In this document: in pieces, positions 4,742 to 11,030 of the stretch
Numbering within the stretch: the stretch's first letter is position 1
Layout of the letters: every line of letters starts with the position of its first letter
Source: Candidatus Poseidoniaceae archaeon
Lineage (GTDB): Archaea > Thermoplasmatota > Poseidoniia > Poseidoniales > Poseidoniaceae
DNA length: 11,030 bases
NCBI GenBank assembly: GCA_013329865.1
Contig: DUJJ01000060.1
Span: 1 to 11,030, forward strand
Reading direction: 5' to 3'
Program-made: the position numbers and the translations under genes
The notes under the pieces: generated by a model
What the model was told of the DNA's origin: nothing
The model's input: the letters and a program-made list of their open reading frames with translations, nothing else
Databases searched by the model: none

Positions 4742-7357
4742 TTACACATTATCCCAGAAGTTCGCTTTTTCTTCTTTCGCAGCAGCCTTCAACGCAGATT
4801 TGAGTTTTAATTTTAATTCATCTTGGGATGTAGAGGCTTCCTCTCCATAACTAAGATTTGGTGCCGGAGACTTGCCCGGCGCGCCATAATGATCTGAATT
4901 CCATGAATCTCTTAGTTCCCATTTACCTGCTCGTGGTGGAACGCCACTTTTACCTTGGGTGTGGGCAGCGTAACGGACAGCATCCCCTGAGAACATCATC
5001 CACTTATTCGTTCCAGCCTGACCGTTATGGCTGTTATCTTGGAAGCCGATGAAGACCCTTGGATTGTTGGTGTGCTGGAAATATCCAGCTACTGTGTCAC
5101 ACATTCGGTTCTCGTGTCGCTCTGGTTTGTACACATATGCTCCATTCACTTCGGTGCTTCCGGCCCCTGAGACAAATACCTTAGTCGGCATTGATTCGTT
5201 ACTGAGTGCCCGTTTACGACTGGAAGTCGGTTTGATGGTCGGTGCTGATACTTCACTTGGAATCTGATATACTGCAGGCCCGCGAATGTTTCCATCCATA
5301 TCATTCCATAATCCACTGTGACCGTCAATTAGATGTACTCTGTTCTCGTTACCGCCGTAGTTGTTCGGCTCATTAGGGGCCCAGTTCGTGTATGTCCAAG
5401 GCCGTCCATCAGACCAATACCAGTGGTCGGCCCCTGGTCCATTGCCGCTGCCTTTCCTCATCCCGCCAATCCATACCCATCTTCCACCAGCGATTCGAGT
5501 GATTTGTTCATTTTCCTCTGCGCTAGTAATGCAAGCAAGATGGCCGCCCATTGCGCGAGCGCGGTCGTTGTGTTCATTCCAAGACCTGTCCTCCGCAACG
5601 AACTTGTAGCGTCCATCACCTATGCTTAATTGAGTAGCATTGTCATTAGCCTTGACAATGTCAAAGTCTAATCGGTCAATCTCGTTCAGGCCACCATCCG
5701 GGAAGACTCGTATACTCAATTTGCCATGCCATCCATGTTGCCAAGGGAACGATGCGTTATTGACGTCTAAGTTCCGGAGCCAGTGCCACCTCTTGCCTTC
5801 AGCGTCATGGTCTGCATTATCTGCACTCGCCGGATAGATACCAACCCAAGCATCATGTCCATTTGGAGGATTGTTGAGTTTGAAGCGGATAGGTTCACCT
5901 GATACCGCTCGTAAGATTTCAATTAGTCGACTTTGAGAGGTGGCAACCCCCGAGGAAATCATCTGGATGTCTTCCCAGCCACCTTCCGGTGTATGGTCAC
6001 GATTCCACTCTGCACGCCCGTCGGGTTGAGCGCTCAGATACTTACCATGAACTGACTTCAAACGGACGACATCATAGCCGCTGCCACTCACTGGTTTGAT
6101 GAAGTGTAATTGGACGGTGAATTCTTCCCAGCCACCACGTGGTGCAGTGCCGCGATTGATTTGCACGCTACCGTCAGGTTGTGCCGACACATACTTGCCG
6201 TGCGCGCTCTTGAGGGTGATTTTACCATTCCCTCGTTTTTCAAGATGGAAATATTCCCAGGCATTCGCTCTATCTCGGTTCCACTCGGCCCGTCCATCTG
6301 GTTGGGCGCTCAGATACCTGCCATGGACGCTTTTGAAGGCTACCTTTCCTTCGACTAAGCTATCATATGAGGCGTGTGCTGAGGTTTCTCGATTAATGGC
6401 TATTCCGAAATCCAAGCGATGCTTGAGATTATAGCCGCCATCTTTGAAAACCCTGATGCTCCATTGACCAGCGGATTGGCCTGGTAAAGTCGCATTGTTT
6501 ACATCAATATCACGCAACCAGTGCCAACGGTTACCGTGTTCTTGATTGGAGGCATCAGCAGGATAAATCCCGACCCATGCATCTCTTCCCCTAGGGGGTT
6601 TATTGATTCTGAAGCGTACTGGCTGGCCAGGTTCCGCGTGTTCGATAATCTCAATGGGCTCTTGTTGCCCTGGCTGCGAAGGCATGGTTCCATCCACCGC
6701 CCCTTTTTTAGCGTTCAAAATTCTCACTGCTACAATGATAACAACTATCAATATACCTAGCCCAGTTAAAATAGCTCCAATAGTCATCAGAGTATTGGCT
6801 TCATGGATTTTATCGCTATCTTTTAACCACATCCCAACAGGTTTTGATTCCGGTTCAGATATCGGTGCATATTCTGCAGTGATTGTTGTCGTACCTGCTT
6901 GACAACCATAACAAGCGCGTCCAATCTTTACCAGCTCTATTCCGTCGCTCAAGCTAATTTGTTTTGGCCAGTGTTGGGCAGCACAACCACTACCCTCATG
7001 AGCGACTTCGAGTTCAAAGGTCTGCCTCGTTTCATCGGGTTCGTTATAAGATTCATAACCCGTAAATGGATTACTCACCCAGCCTCCTGTATGAGTAGCA
7101 TTCACAATTATATTTTCACAGTAATCATGCACCCCGTTACCGTTGAAATCACCGGGCGTTCCCTGAATGAAAACAAAATATCCTCGTTTGGTGGCGGGCT
7201 GTTCTGGCATATCATTAGTTATTTCCAAACTGTAGCTAGAACCTCTTTCACCTTCAATGAACCCCCCCGCCATCACGCCTCCGATTATTAGCAACGCTAC
7301 TCCAGGAATCAGAAGGATTACCGATGCGCCGATCGCACCTTTGGTAGAGGCTTGCAC
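4742..7357 (-). CDS. Two-TM multidomain protein: fascin-like trefoil, duplicated SKICH-like module, C-type lectin domain
   Basis: This 871-residue protein has TM1 (about 10-33), an ectodomain (about 34-185) with four cysteines (C80, C125, C149, C152) and a calcium-loop-like DFNGNGVHD (70-78), and TM2 (about 188-214) followed by KK. Then come: module A1 (about 233-321); three fascin-type repeats (about 336-468) with SxHGxYxSAQPDG, making one beta-trefoil; module A2 (about 478-568); a C-type-lectin-like domain (about 576-700) with EPN (663-665) and WND (684-686); an unrecognised domain (about 726-840); and a Lys/Ala-rich tail ending ANFWDNV. Fascin folds bind actin or sugars, and EPN/WND marks Ca-dependent sugar binding in animal lectins. 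By charge, everything after TM2 would be cytoplasmic, which fits its only two cysteines (C609, C753); the opposite topology is not excluded. The start is GTG at 7357; an in-frame TAA four codons upstream bounds it. Confidence 0.88.
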   Translation of the reverse strand: MQASTKGAIGASVILLIPGVALLIIGGVMAGGFIEGERGSSYSLEITNDMPEQPATKRGYFVFIQGTPGDFNGNGVHDYCENIIVNATHTGGWVSNPFTGYESYNEPDETRQTFELEVAHEGSGCAAQHWPKQISLSDGIELVKIGRACYGCQAGTTTITAEYAPISEPESKPVGMWLKDSDKIHEANTLMTIGAILTGLGILIVVIIVAVRILNAKKGAVDGTMPSQPGQQEPIEIIEHAEPGQPVRFRINKPPRGRDAWVGIYPADASNQEHGNRWHWLRDIDVNNATLPGQSAGQWSIRVFKDGGYNLKHRLDFGIAINRETSAHASYDSLVEGKVAFKSVHGRYLSAQPDGRAEWNRDRANAWEYFHLEKRGNGKITLKSAHGKYVSAQPDGSVQINRGTAPRGGWEEFTVQLHFIKPVSGSGYDVVRLKSVHGKYLSAQPDGRAEWNRDHTPEGGWEDIQMISSGVATSQSRLIEILRAVSGEPIRFKLNNPPNGHDAWVGIYPASADNADHDAEGKRWHWLRNLDVNNASFPWQHGWHGKLSIRVFPDGGLNEIDRLDFDIVKANDNATQLSIGDGRYKFVAEDRSWNEHNDRARAMGGHLACITSAEENEQITRIAGGRWVWIGGMRKGSGNGPGADHWYWSDGRPWTYTNWAPNEPNNYGGNENRVHLIDGHSGLWNDMDGNIRGPAVYQIPSEVSAPTIKPTSSRKRALSNESMPTKVFVSGAGSTEVNGAYVYKPERHENRMCDTVAGYFQHTNNPRVFIGFQDNSHNGQAGTNKWMMFSGDAVRYAAHTQGKSGVPPRAGKWELRDSWNSDHYGAPGKSPAPNLSYGEEASTSQDELKLKLKSALKAAAKEEKANFWDNV
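5258..5632 (-). other. C-type-lectin-like domain within the 871-residue protein
   Basis: This segment encodes residues about 576-700. It begins with GRYKFVAEDRSWNEHNDRAR, reads through GGHLACITSAEEN and WVWIGG, then has the calcium/sugar motif EPN at 663-665 and WND at 684-686. The order and spacing match a C-type-lectin-like fold: the beta1/helix start, the HLA-x-I-x-S block, the WIG core strand, and the Ca site 2 residues. EPN rather than QPD is linked to mannose-type specificity in animal lectins. Canonical disulfide cysteines are absent; only C609 is present, at an unusual place. Confidence 0.85.
5654..5926 (-). repeat. Module A2 (second copy of SKICH-like module)
   Basis: This encodes residues about 478-568. 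It shares with A1 (6395-6661) the series E-I, G-x-P-[IV]-RF, PP-x-G-x-DAWVGIYPA, RWHWLR, DVNNA and SIRVF-x-DGG, ending in RLDF. The DAWVGIY signature resembles the DWIGIY of SKICH and related Ig-like folds; that relation is a guess from one motif. An insertion (ADHDAEGK, SFPWQHGW) sets it apart from A1. Confidence 0.65.
5954..6352 (-). repeat. Three fascin-type repeats forming one beta-trefoil
   Basis: Copies lie at about 6242-6352, 6110-6226 and 5954-6076. Each encodes a version of K-S-[VA]-HG-[RK]-Y-[LV]-SAQPDG followed by an NR and a W-E turn. Three repeats of about 40 residues make one complete fascin-type beta-trefoil. The first and third copies share the SAQPDGRAEWNRD string exactly in protein and are close in DNA, so they look more recently duplicated or homogenised than the middle one. 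Confidence 0.85.
6395..6661 (-). repeat. Module A1 (first copy of SKICH-like module)
   Basis: This encodes residues about 233-321, directly after TM2 and a short linker. It is homologous to module A2 (5654-5926), and the two bracket the fascin-like trefoil symmetrically. Shared strings include DAWVGIYPA, RWHWLR, DVNNA, SIRVF and DGG. The match is clear in the protein, so internal duplication is well supported even though the family name is not. Confidence 0.7.
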
Positions 7358-7382
7358 GACTATCTCTGGTTACAAGTAAGTA

Positions 7383-9326
7383 TTAGACTTGTTGAAGTTG
7401 GTTTGGGATTGGCTGCTGCTCCCACCACGGCGGCGCCAGAAACCAACTATCATGCGATTTTGGTCGGTCAATTATCGGTAGTCCAACCACACCACCGTCA
7501 ACGGTTAAACCACCCAGCGGGTTTGAAGCACACGGACCCGGCAGGTAATCCTCGCCGTTCTCTGTCAATTCAATTCGCAGTGTATGTCCGGCTGGCACCA
7601 CGACGTCAAGCGGATTAAATTCCATGAGCATGGTGTAGGAACTAAACGGTGATGCTGCTTTTGCATCATACCCGCCGTCACGATAACGAACATCCATTGT
7701 CGCATGACCGAGTCTCAGATTATTTTCGTTGTCATATAGGGTGGCAAAGATTTGTCCACCCTGACATGCTTGGGTTGTAACCTCAAGGTGTAAGGTTGGT
7801 AAACCAGAGATGTGAGTCAAGTCGGTTAATTCTCCACTGACCAATGTAACAGATGCACCCTGGCCGTTTACCGTATCACCAGTGACAAGCCAATCAGTGC
7901 CGATATCGGCAAGGTCCCACGTCATATCGGCTGGCGGCCACGTATGTTCAACGTGCCATCGACCATCATTAGTTTGGATTTGTACCATTGGTTCTGGTTC
8001 ATCACCGATGTCCTTGAGGTAGTAATTGAACCACTGAAACAACTCCACCGCCCAGTCCATTCTGCTCATGTTAGGATAAGCCTCCAGGCCGTATCCTGAG
8101 CCTAATTCCGAGTGTCTATCTGGCTGGTCTGGATAGTTGTGAGCCCACTGTCCGGCGATTGCTCTAGCATTTATCCCAGCGTCGATCATTAATTGGTAGG
8201 TCGGGAAAGCATGATACGGGTCAACATTCCAATCCTGTAGACCCCACACAAGATATACGCTACCGCGGTAATTTTCCAAAACATCGGGTAGGTGGCGACG
8301 CTCGTCCCAATAGTCATTCCATTTTGCTCCGCCAAATTCTGCACCTGCCCAGGTTGTTAGTGGATTTAATGGACCGATGGCGTCATCGGTGCACATGCGG
8401 GAATCATCGTAACCCGCATCGGCAGTGGCGCCTTCATAGAGCGCGTCATACAACATTGCTCGAGCTTCTGAAGACCCGTTGCGATAGAACATTTCCTGCA
8501 CTCCAATCGACCCAGAGATCGGTACGATGGTCTTCAGATGCTCACTTGGATTTTGAGCTGCTTCCCAATTGGTTGTGCCAGCGTATGATTTACCCATCAG
8601 GCCGACGTTACCATTCGACCATTCCTGGTCACCAAGCCAATCAACTACGGCTTGGATACCAATCTGTTCGCCCAAACCCTTCACATCTTGACAGTGAGTT
8701 GACTGACCACTACCAAAAGTAGTTGCTTGAGCAAGTGCATAACCATGCGGCAAAAATGTGTCATAAACCCACTTGCCGACGCCACCATCAGGCACAGTAT
8801 TTGGGTTGGAATCTTCGCCGACTATTCCCTCACCGCCAAAGTCATAATAAGGGTGAATCGTCATTATTACAGGCACTTTGACGCCTTCCTCGACATCGGG
8901 AAGCCACAATGCTACATGCATCAAATCTGGGCCGGGAGCACCAACATCTTGTTCGCTTAGCGGTAGGTCGACTTCAACAAAGTGCTCGCTGTATGGTTCT
9001 GCTTCATAGGTGCCGTTTTCTGGTAATTGTGCTCGCATCATGTCCATTGGCAAGTCCATTGTGTGTCGAAGATGTAGAGGTGTGTCCCACCAGTCTCCGG
9101 AGAACGAATTTTCACTGTTTGAGTCGTTAATTATCGCTTTGCCAAATGACATTGCCATCAACAAAAACACAATCGAAACGGCGATTGTTGAAACCATGGA
9201 AATGTTCAGTTCACGCCGACTGCCTGTCGGTGATTCGCTAATTATCTCGGCAACATAGACCGTGTCCTCTTCATGCTCGGGGACTGCTGCCATGTCTAGG
9301 GCCAGACACTGCTTGCTCATGAGCAT
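7383..9326 (-). CDS. Membrane-anchored S15/CocE-family serine peptidase or esterase
   Basis: This 647-residue alpha/beta hydrolase resembles the X-Pro dipeptidyl-peptidase (S15)/CocE family, which cleaves N-terminal Xaa-Pro dipeptides or esters. A hydrophobic helix at about 43-62 follows a 40-residue polar N-terminus, so the catalytic part is probably anchored outside the cell. Catalytic residues by motif are S247 in GKSYAGT (typical of S15), D365 in GLQDW and H396 in QWAHNY, in the family order and all intact. After about residue 430 a beta-rich region fits the S15/CocE C-terminal jelly roll. A likely role is digesting proline-containing peptides, but the exact substrate cannot be told. The start may be ATG at 9326 or 9320; the second lies 24 nt from the TATA-like element at 9341-9349. 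SRRELNIS (36-43) before the helix loosely resembles a Tat motif. The stop is 25 bp before the next gene. Confidence 0.9.
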   Translation of the reverse strand: MLMSKQCLALDMAAVPEHEEDTVYVAEIISESPTGSRRELNISMVSTIAVSIVFLLMAMSFGKAIINDSNSENSFSGDWWDTPLHLRHTMDLPMDMMRAQLPENGTYEAEPYSEHFVEVDLPLSEQDVGAPGPDLMHVALWLPDVEEGVKVPVIMTIHPYYDFGGEGIVGEDSNPNTVPDGGVGKWVYDTFLPHGYALAQATTFGSGQSTHCQDVKGLGEQIGIQAVVDWLGDQEWSNGNVGLMGKSYAGTTNWEAAQNPSEHLKTIVPISGSIGVQEMFYRNGSSEARAMLYDALYEGATADAGYDDSRMCTDDAIGPLNPLTTWAGAEFGGAKWNDYWDERRHLPDVLENYRGSVYLVWGLQDWNVDPYHAFPTYQLMIDAGINARAIAGQWAHNYPDQPDRHSELGSGYGLEAYPNMSRMDWAVELFQWFNYYLKDIGDEPEPMVQIQTNDGRWHVEHTWPPADMTWDLADIGTDWLVTGDTVNGQGASVTLVSGELTDLTHISGLPTLHLEVTTQACQGGQIFATLYDNENNLRLGHATMDVRYRDGGYDAKAASPFSSYTMLMEFNPLDVVVPAGHTLRIELTENGEDYLPGPCASNPLGGLTVDGGVVGLPIIDRPKSHDSWFLAPPWWEQQPIPNQLQQV

Positions 9327-9375
9327 GACGCTTTGATGTAGAATTATTCATGAGTGAGATAGTTTTGGTGCGTCT
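9327..9375. promoter_or_regulatory. Divergent promoter region between S15 peptidase and cyclophilin
   Basis: The 49-bp gap holds the odd-palindromic A/T-rich element GAATTATTC (9341-9349), the only TATA-like sequence present. Its centre is about 31 nt from the cyclophilin ATG (9376) on one side. On the other side it is about 19 nt from the peptidase ATG at 9326, or about 25 nt from the in-frame ATG at 9320. A single symmetrical TATA element could serve both directions. No Shine-Dalgarno is seen before either start. The match is weak. Confidence 0.35.
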
Positions 9376-10350
9376 ATGCGAGGACGGATTGCAGTATTTT
9401 TTGTTCTCAACTTCATGTTAGTATGTATTCCAGTGAATGTATCAGTCGCAGACCATGCACCTTCTTGGCGATTAAATGGCTTGGACCCCGACTTGTGGAC
9501 TGATGGCCCGGTTGAAGAAGATACACCCATGAATGAATCCTACCAGGGCAATGCAGTGTTGGTTATCGAGGTCACTTACCATACTGGGATACTTTCCTCC
9601 GAAACAACCGGAAGTATCGTGATAGAGTTGTTTGAACAATGGGCGCCAATAACCACTACCAACATAATTGAGCATATTGAATCTGGTCTATACGATGGCG
9701 TATTTTTTCATCGGGTAGTGAATGATTTTGTCATTCAGTCGGGCGACCCTGAATGTAAGGTTATCGGGACCTATCCAATAACCTCGCCGCAGTGTGGCGG
9801 TGGTGGGACTGGAGAAACGATACCTCTGGAACACAATGAGAATCTTTCTCACGTCGACGGTGCTATTGGAATGGCTAGAGGTGCAGATGAGGATTCAGCC
9901 GATTCTCAATGGTATATCACGGATACTGAGCAACACGGCTTAGACCCAGAGAACCGTGACGATGGTGGTTATGCGGTATTTGGCATTGTGAGACATGGTA
10001 TGACTGTAGTAAGAGAGATTGCTAGCACCCCTACAGTAACCAATCCGGGCAGTGATCAAGGTATTCAAAATCCAGGTCCTGACCTACTTGGCCGGCCAAT
10101 CCAAGAAGCACGCATAGACTCCATCAGGATGCTCGGCGTAGCGGACCCAGATGGAACGATTAGGTTCGGTGTCTTAGTTGAAGAGACGGAGCCACTATTC
10201 ACCGGCAAAATGCTAACAATGTCGGGGATAATCGTGCTAACCGTTATTCTCCTATTGTTCGCCAGAGTTGACAAGCCCGCCAGCCTGCATCAAGATACCA
10301 TTGTTACCTACGACGCGATGTTGATTTCTGATGAAGACAAACCAGATTAA
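9376..10350 (+). CDS. Secreted, C-terminally anchored cyclophilin-type peptidyl-prolyl isomerase
   Basis: This 324-residue protein has a signal peptide (about 1-25, likely cut after SVA before DHAP), a cyclophilin domain (about 60-255), a C-terminal TM helix (about 281-297) and a 27-residue, mostly acidic cytoplasmic tail. Cyclophilins catalyse cis-trans isomerisation of X-Pro bonds. Visible core motifs are FFHR (R113 is the catalytic arginine), DFVIQSGDP, GAIGMARG, SQWYIT and GYAVFGIV; QSGD and WY differ slightly from the usual QGGD and FF. An insertion after SGDP (about 125-146) carries C127 and C140 plus a Gly4 stretch, possibly a disulfide loop suited to an oxidising exterior. The isomerase would sit on the outer face, where it could help fold exported proteins. 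It is transcribed divergently from the S15 peptidase, also active on proline bonds. The ATG start is followed directly by the signal peptide. Confidence 0.92.
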   Translation: MRGRIAVFFVLNFMLVCIPVNVSVADHAPSWRLNGLDPDLWTDGPVEEDTPMNESYQGNAVLVIEVTYHTGILSSETTGSIVIELFEQWAPITTTNIIEHIESGLYDGVFFHRVVNDFVIQSGDPECKVIGTYPITSPQCGGGGTGETIPLEHNENLSHVDGAIGMARGADEDSADSQWYITDTEQHGLDPENRDDGGYAVFGIVRHGMTVVREIASTPTVTNPGSDQGIQNPGPDLLGRPIQEARIDSIRMLGVADPDGTIRFGVLVEETEPLFTGKMLTMSGIIVLTVILLLFARVDKPASLHQDTIVTYDAMLISDEDKPD

Positions 10351-10484
10351 GGCAATATGTCTTCAACCTCTGTCGAATTCAGTGCCAAATTGGAACCAGA
10401 TTTTGTGCTCTGTGAGGTAGTCAGTAGTATCTAGGAGTTGGTTAGCGCGCTTTACCACCTTAGCCAAATAAAGGATGTTGGTGG
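10351..10484. other. Convergent intergenic region, no clear function
   Basis: These 134 bp separate the 3' ends of the cyclophilin and taw2 genes. I see no RNA gene and no strong terminator. ACCACC (10454-10459) and GGTGGT (10480-10485) could pair over a 20-nt loop, and ATTTTG at about 10410-10415 is a short T-run; both are weak. A 25-codon ORF (10357-10434, ending TAG) starts 6 nt after the cyclophilin stop with AAGG just before it; its reality is doubtful. Confidence 0.4.
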
Positions 10485-11030
10485 TCAATCAATGCACACA
10501 TCGATGACAATATGCCGAATGTGCGGCGCATACCATTTTACTTTCTCAACATGTATAGCAGTCACATTGGTGAAGTTATGGTGTTTTGTCACATAGTCTC
10601 GCAATTCATCAAGGCAGTATATGACAAATTCATCGACCTCTACTTCCTTCACAATCATGTGAATGTGGATTACCCCGCCAGTCGGCTTCAAACAATCTAC
10701 TGCTAAGCGCCAGGTTGATTCAGAAGACGGTAGGATACCTAGGTGGACACGATCGGCAAGCCCCGTTAAATCTCTTAGTGTTTTTTGATTATCTCCTTCA
10801 AGTATCGTTAAACGATTTGTGACCCCGTTCAATCTGGCGCCGCGGCTCAACGCATCAATAGAATCAGGGTTTAATTCGCAAGCATAGATGTGCTTCGCCC
10901 CAGACCTAACCAGCATCGGAAGTGTGTAGTATCCAATGCCAGCAAATGCGTCGATTACACACTCATCAGCCATATTTATGCTACCGATGCGGTGTCGCTC
11001 AGTCACATTTCCGGAGGAGAACATAACCTT
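10485..11030 (-). CDS. taw2: Taw2/TYW2 wyosine biosynthesis aminocarboxypropyltransferase (partial, N-terminus missing)
   Basis: The last 181 codons are visible; the frame runs through the window edge (AAG GTT before ATG at 11024), so that ATG is internal. The family is Trm5/TYW2, class I SAM-dependent enzymes acting on guanosine-37 of tRNA-Phe. Seen are the entry block KVMFSSGNVTERHR, the SAM loop DAFAGIGYYTLP, the ribose-binding ELNPDS, EGDNQ, and ILPSSESTW where Trm5 methylases have an NPPY/NLP-type motif. That PSSE variant and the C-terminal KVKWYAPHIRH block point to TYW2, which transfers the 3-amino-3-carboxypropyl group of SAM to the wyosine precursor, rather than Trm5 (m1G37). Wyosine bases stabilise codon-anticodon pairing at Phe codons, and the pathway is archaeal and eukaryotic, supporting an archaeal host. 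It is convergent with the cyclophilin gene. Confidence 0.87.
   Translation of the reverse strand, partial: KVMFSSGNVTERHRIGSINMADECVIDAFAGIGYYTLPMLVRSGAKHIYACELNPDSIDALSRGARLNGVTNRLTILEGDNQKTLRDLTGLADRVHLGILPSSESTWRLAVDCLKPTGGVIHIHMIVKEVEVDEFVIYCLDELRDYVTKHHNFTNVTAIHVEKVKWYAPHIRHIVIDVCID

Noticed and set aside
6899..7291. Plus-strand open frame of 130 codons opposite the ectodomain of the 871-residue protein
   Set aside because: It is the longest shadow frame but has no recognisable domain, and the opposite strand carries a continuous 871-codon gene with clear domains.
8324..8722. Plus-strand open frame of 132 codons inside the S15 peptidase gene
   Set aside because: Arg/His-rich composition typical of an antisense frame; it overlaps the region encoding the catalytic serine of the opposite gene.
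9315..9324. GCTCATGAGC perfect palindrome at the peptidase start
   Set aside because: It falls over the two candidate ATG codons and is short; no second copy was noticed near other starts, so an operator role is unsupported.
10454..10485. ACCACC/GGTGGT inverted repeat as terminator between cyclophilin and taw2
   Set aside because: Six-base stem with a 20-base loop and no T-run; too weak to call.
10485..11030. Trm5 (tRNA m1G37 methyltransferase) for the truncated SAM enzyme
   Set aside because: The NPPY/NLP-type motif is replaced by LPSSE, and the C-terminal WYAPHIRH block fits TYW2 better.

Overview
The window most likely comes from a planktonic, aerobic, heterotrophic archaeon, probably of the marine Poseidoniia (Marine Group II/III) type. 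This taxonomy is inferred, because no rRNA or other marker gene is present. The supports are: a Taw2/TYW2-type wyosine-tRNA enzyme (a family of archaea and eukaryotes, not bacteria); TATA-like A/T-rich boxes about 24-31 nt before several start codons with no Shine-Dalgarno (pointing to leaderless mRNAs); an SCO1/SenC copper chaperone (implying a haem-copper oxidase); and many large secreted or membrane-anchored modular proteins.

Layout. (a) 1-108: the 3' end of an unidentified membrane-protein gene. (b) 158-3950, + strand: a tight three-gene unit. It encodes a 965-residue anchored surface protein (Ig-like region, four exact 33-residue thrombospondin-type-3 calcium repeats, an FSH1-like serine hydrolase and a YHYH domain), an SCO1/SenC lipoprotein, and a small VanZ-like membrane protein. 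Gaps are 9 nt and 1 nt. (c) 3951-9326, - strand: an unrecognised two-TM protein with a Gln/Pro-rich tail; an 871-residue two-TM protein carrying a complete fascin-like beta-trefoil, two copies of a SKICH-like module and a C-type-lectin domain; and a membrane-anchored S15/CocE-family peptidase. (d) 9376-10350, + strand: a secreted, C-terminally anchored cyclophilin, divergent from the peptidase across 49 bp. (e) 10485-11030, - strand: the C-terminal part of taw2, cut by the window edge.

How the genes may work together. The S15 peptidase and the cyclophilin share a promoter region and both act on proteins outside the membrane, fitting extracellular peptide degradation and folding. SCO1 plus the YHYH protein suggests an envelope unit linked to copper or cytochrome oxidase, though the role of YHYH is unknown. 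The most unusual gene is the 871-residue protein at 4742-7357. Its predicted topology would put fascin-like and lectin-like modules, familiar from eukaryotic cytoskeletal and adhesion proteins, on the cytoplasmic side. Its downstream neighbour has the same TM-ectodomain-TM-tail plan and a similar short W-D motif in its tail.

No tRNA, rRNA, CRISPR array, transposase or integrase was seen. The only intergenic stretch above 100 bp is 10351-10484.
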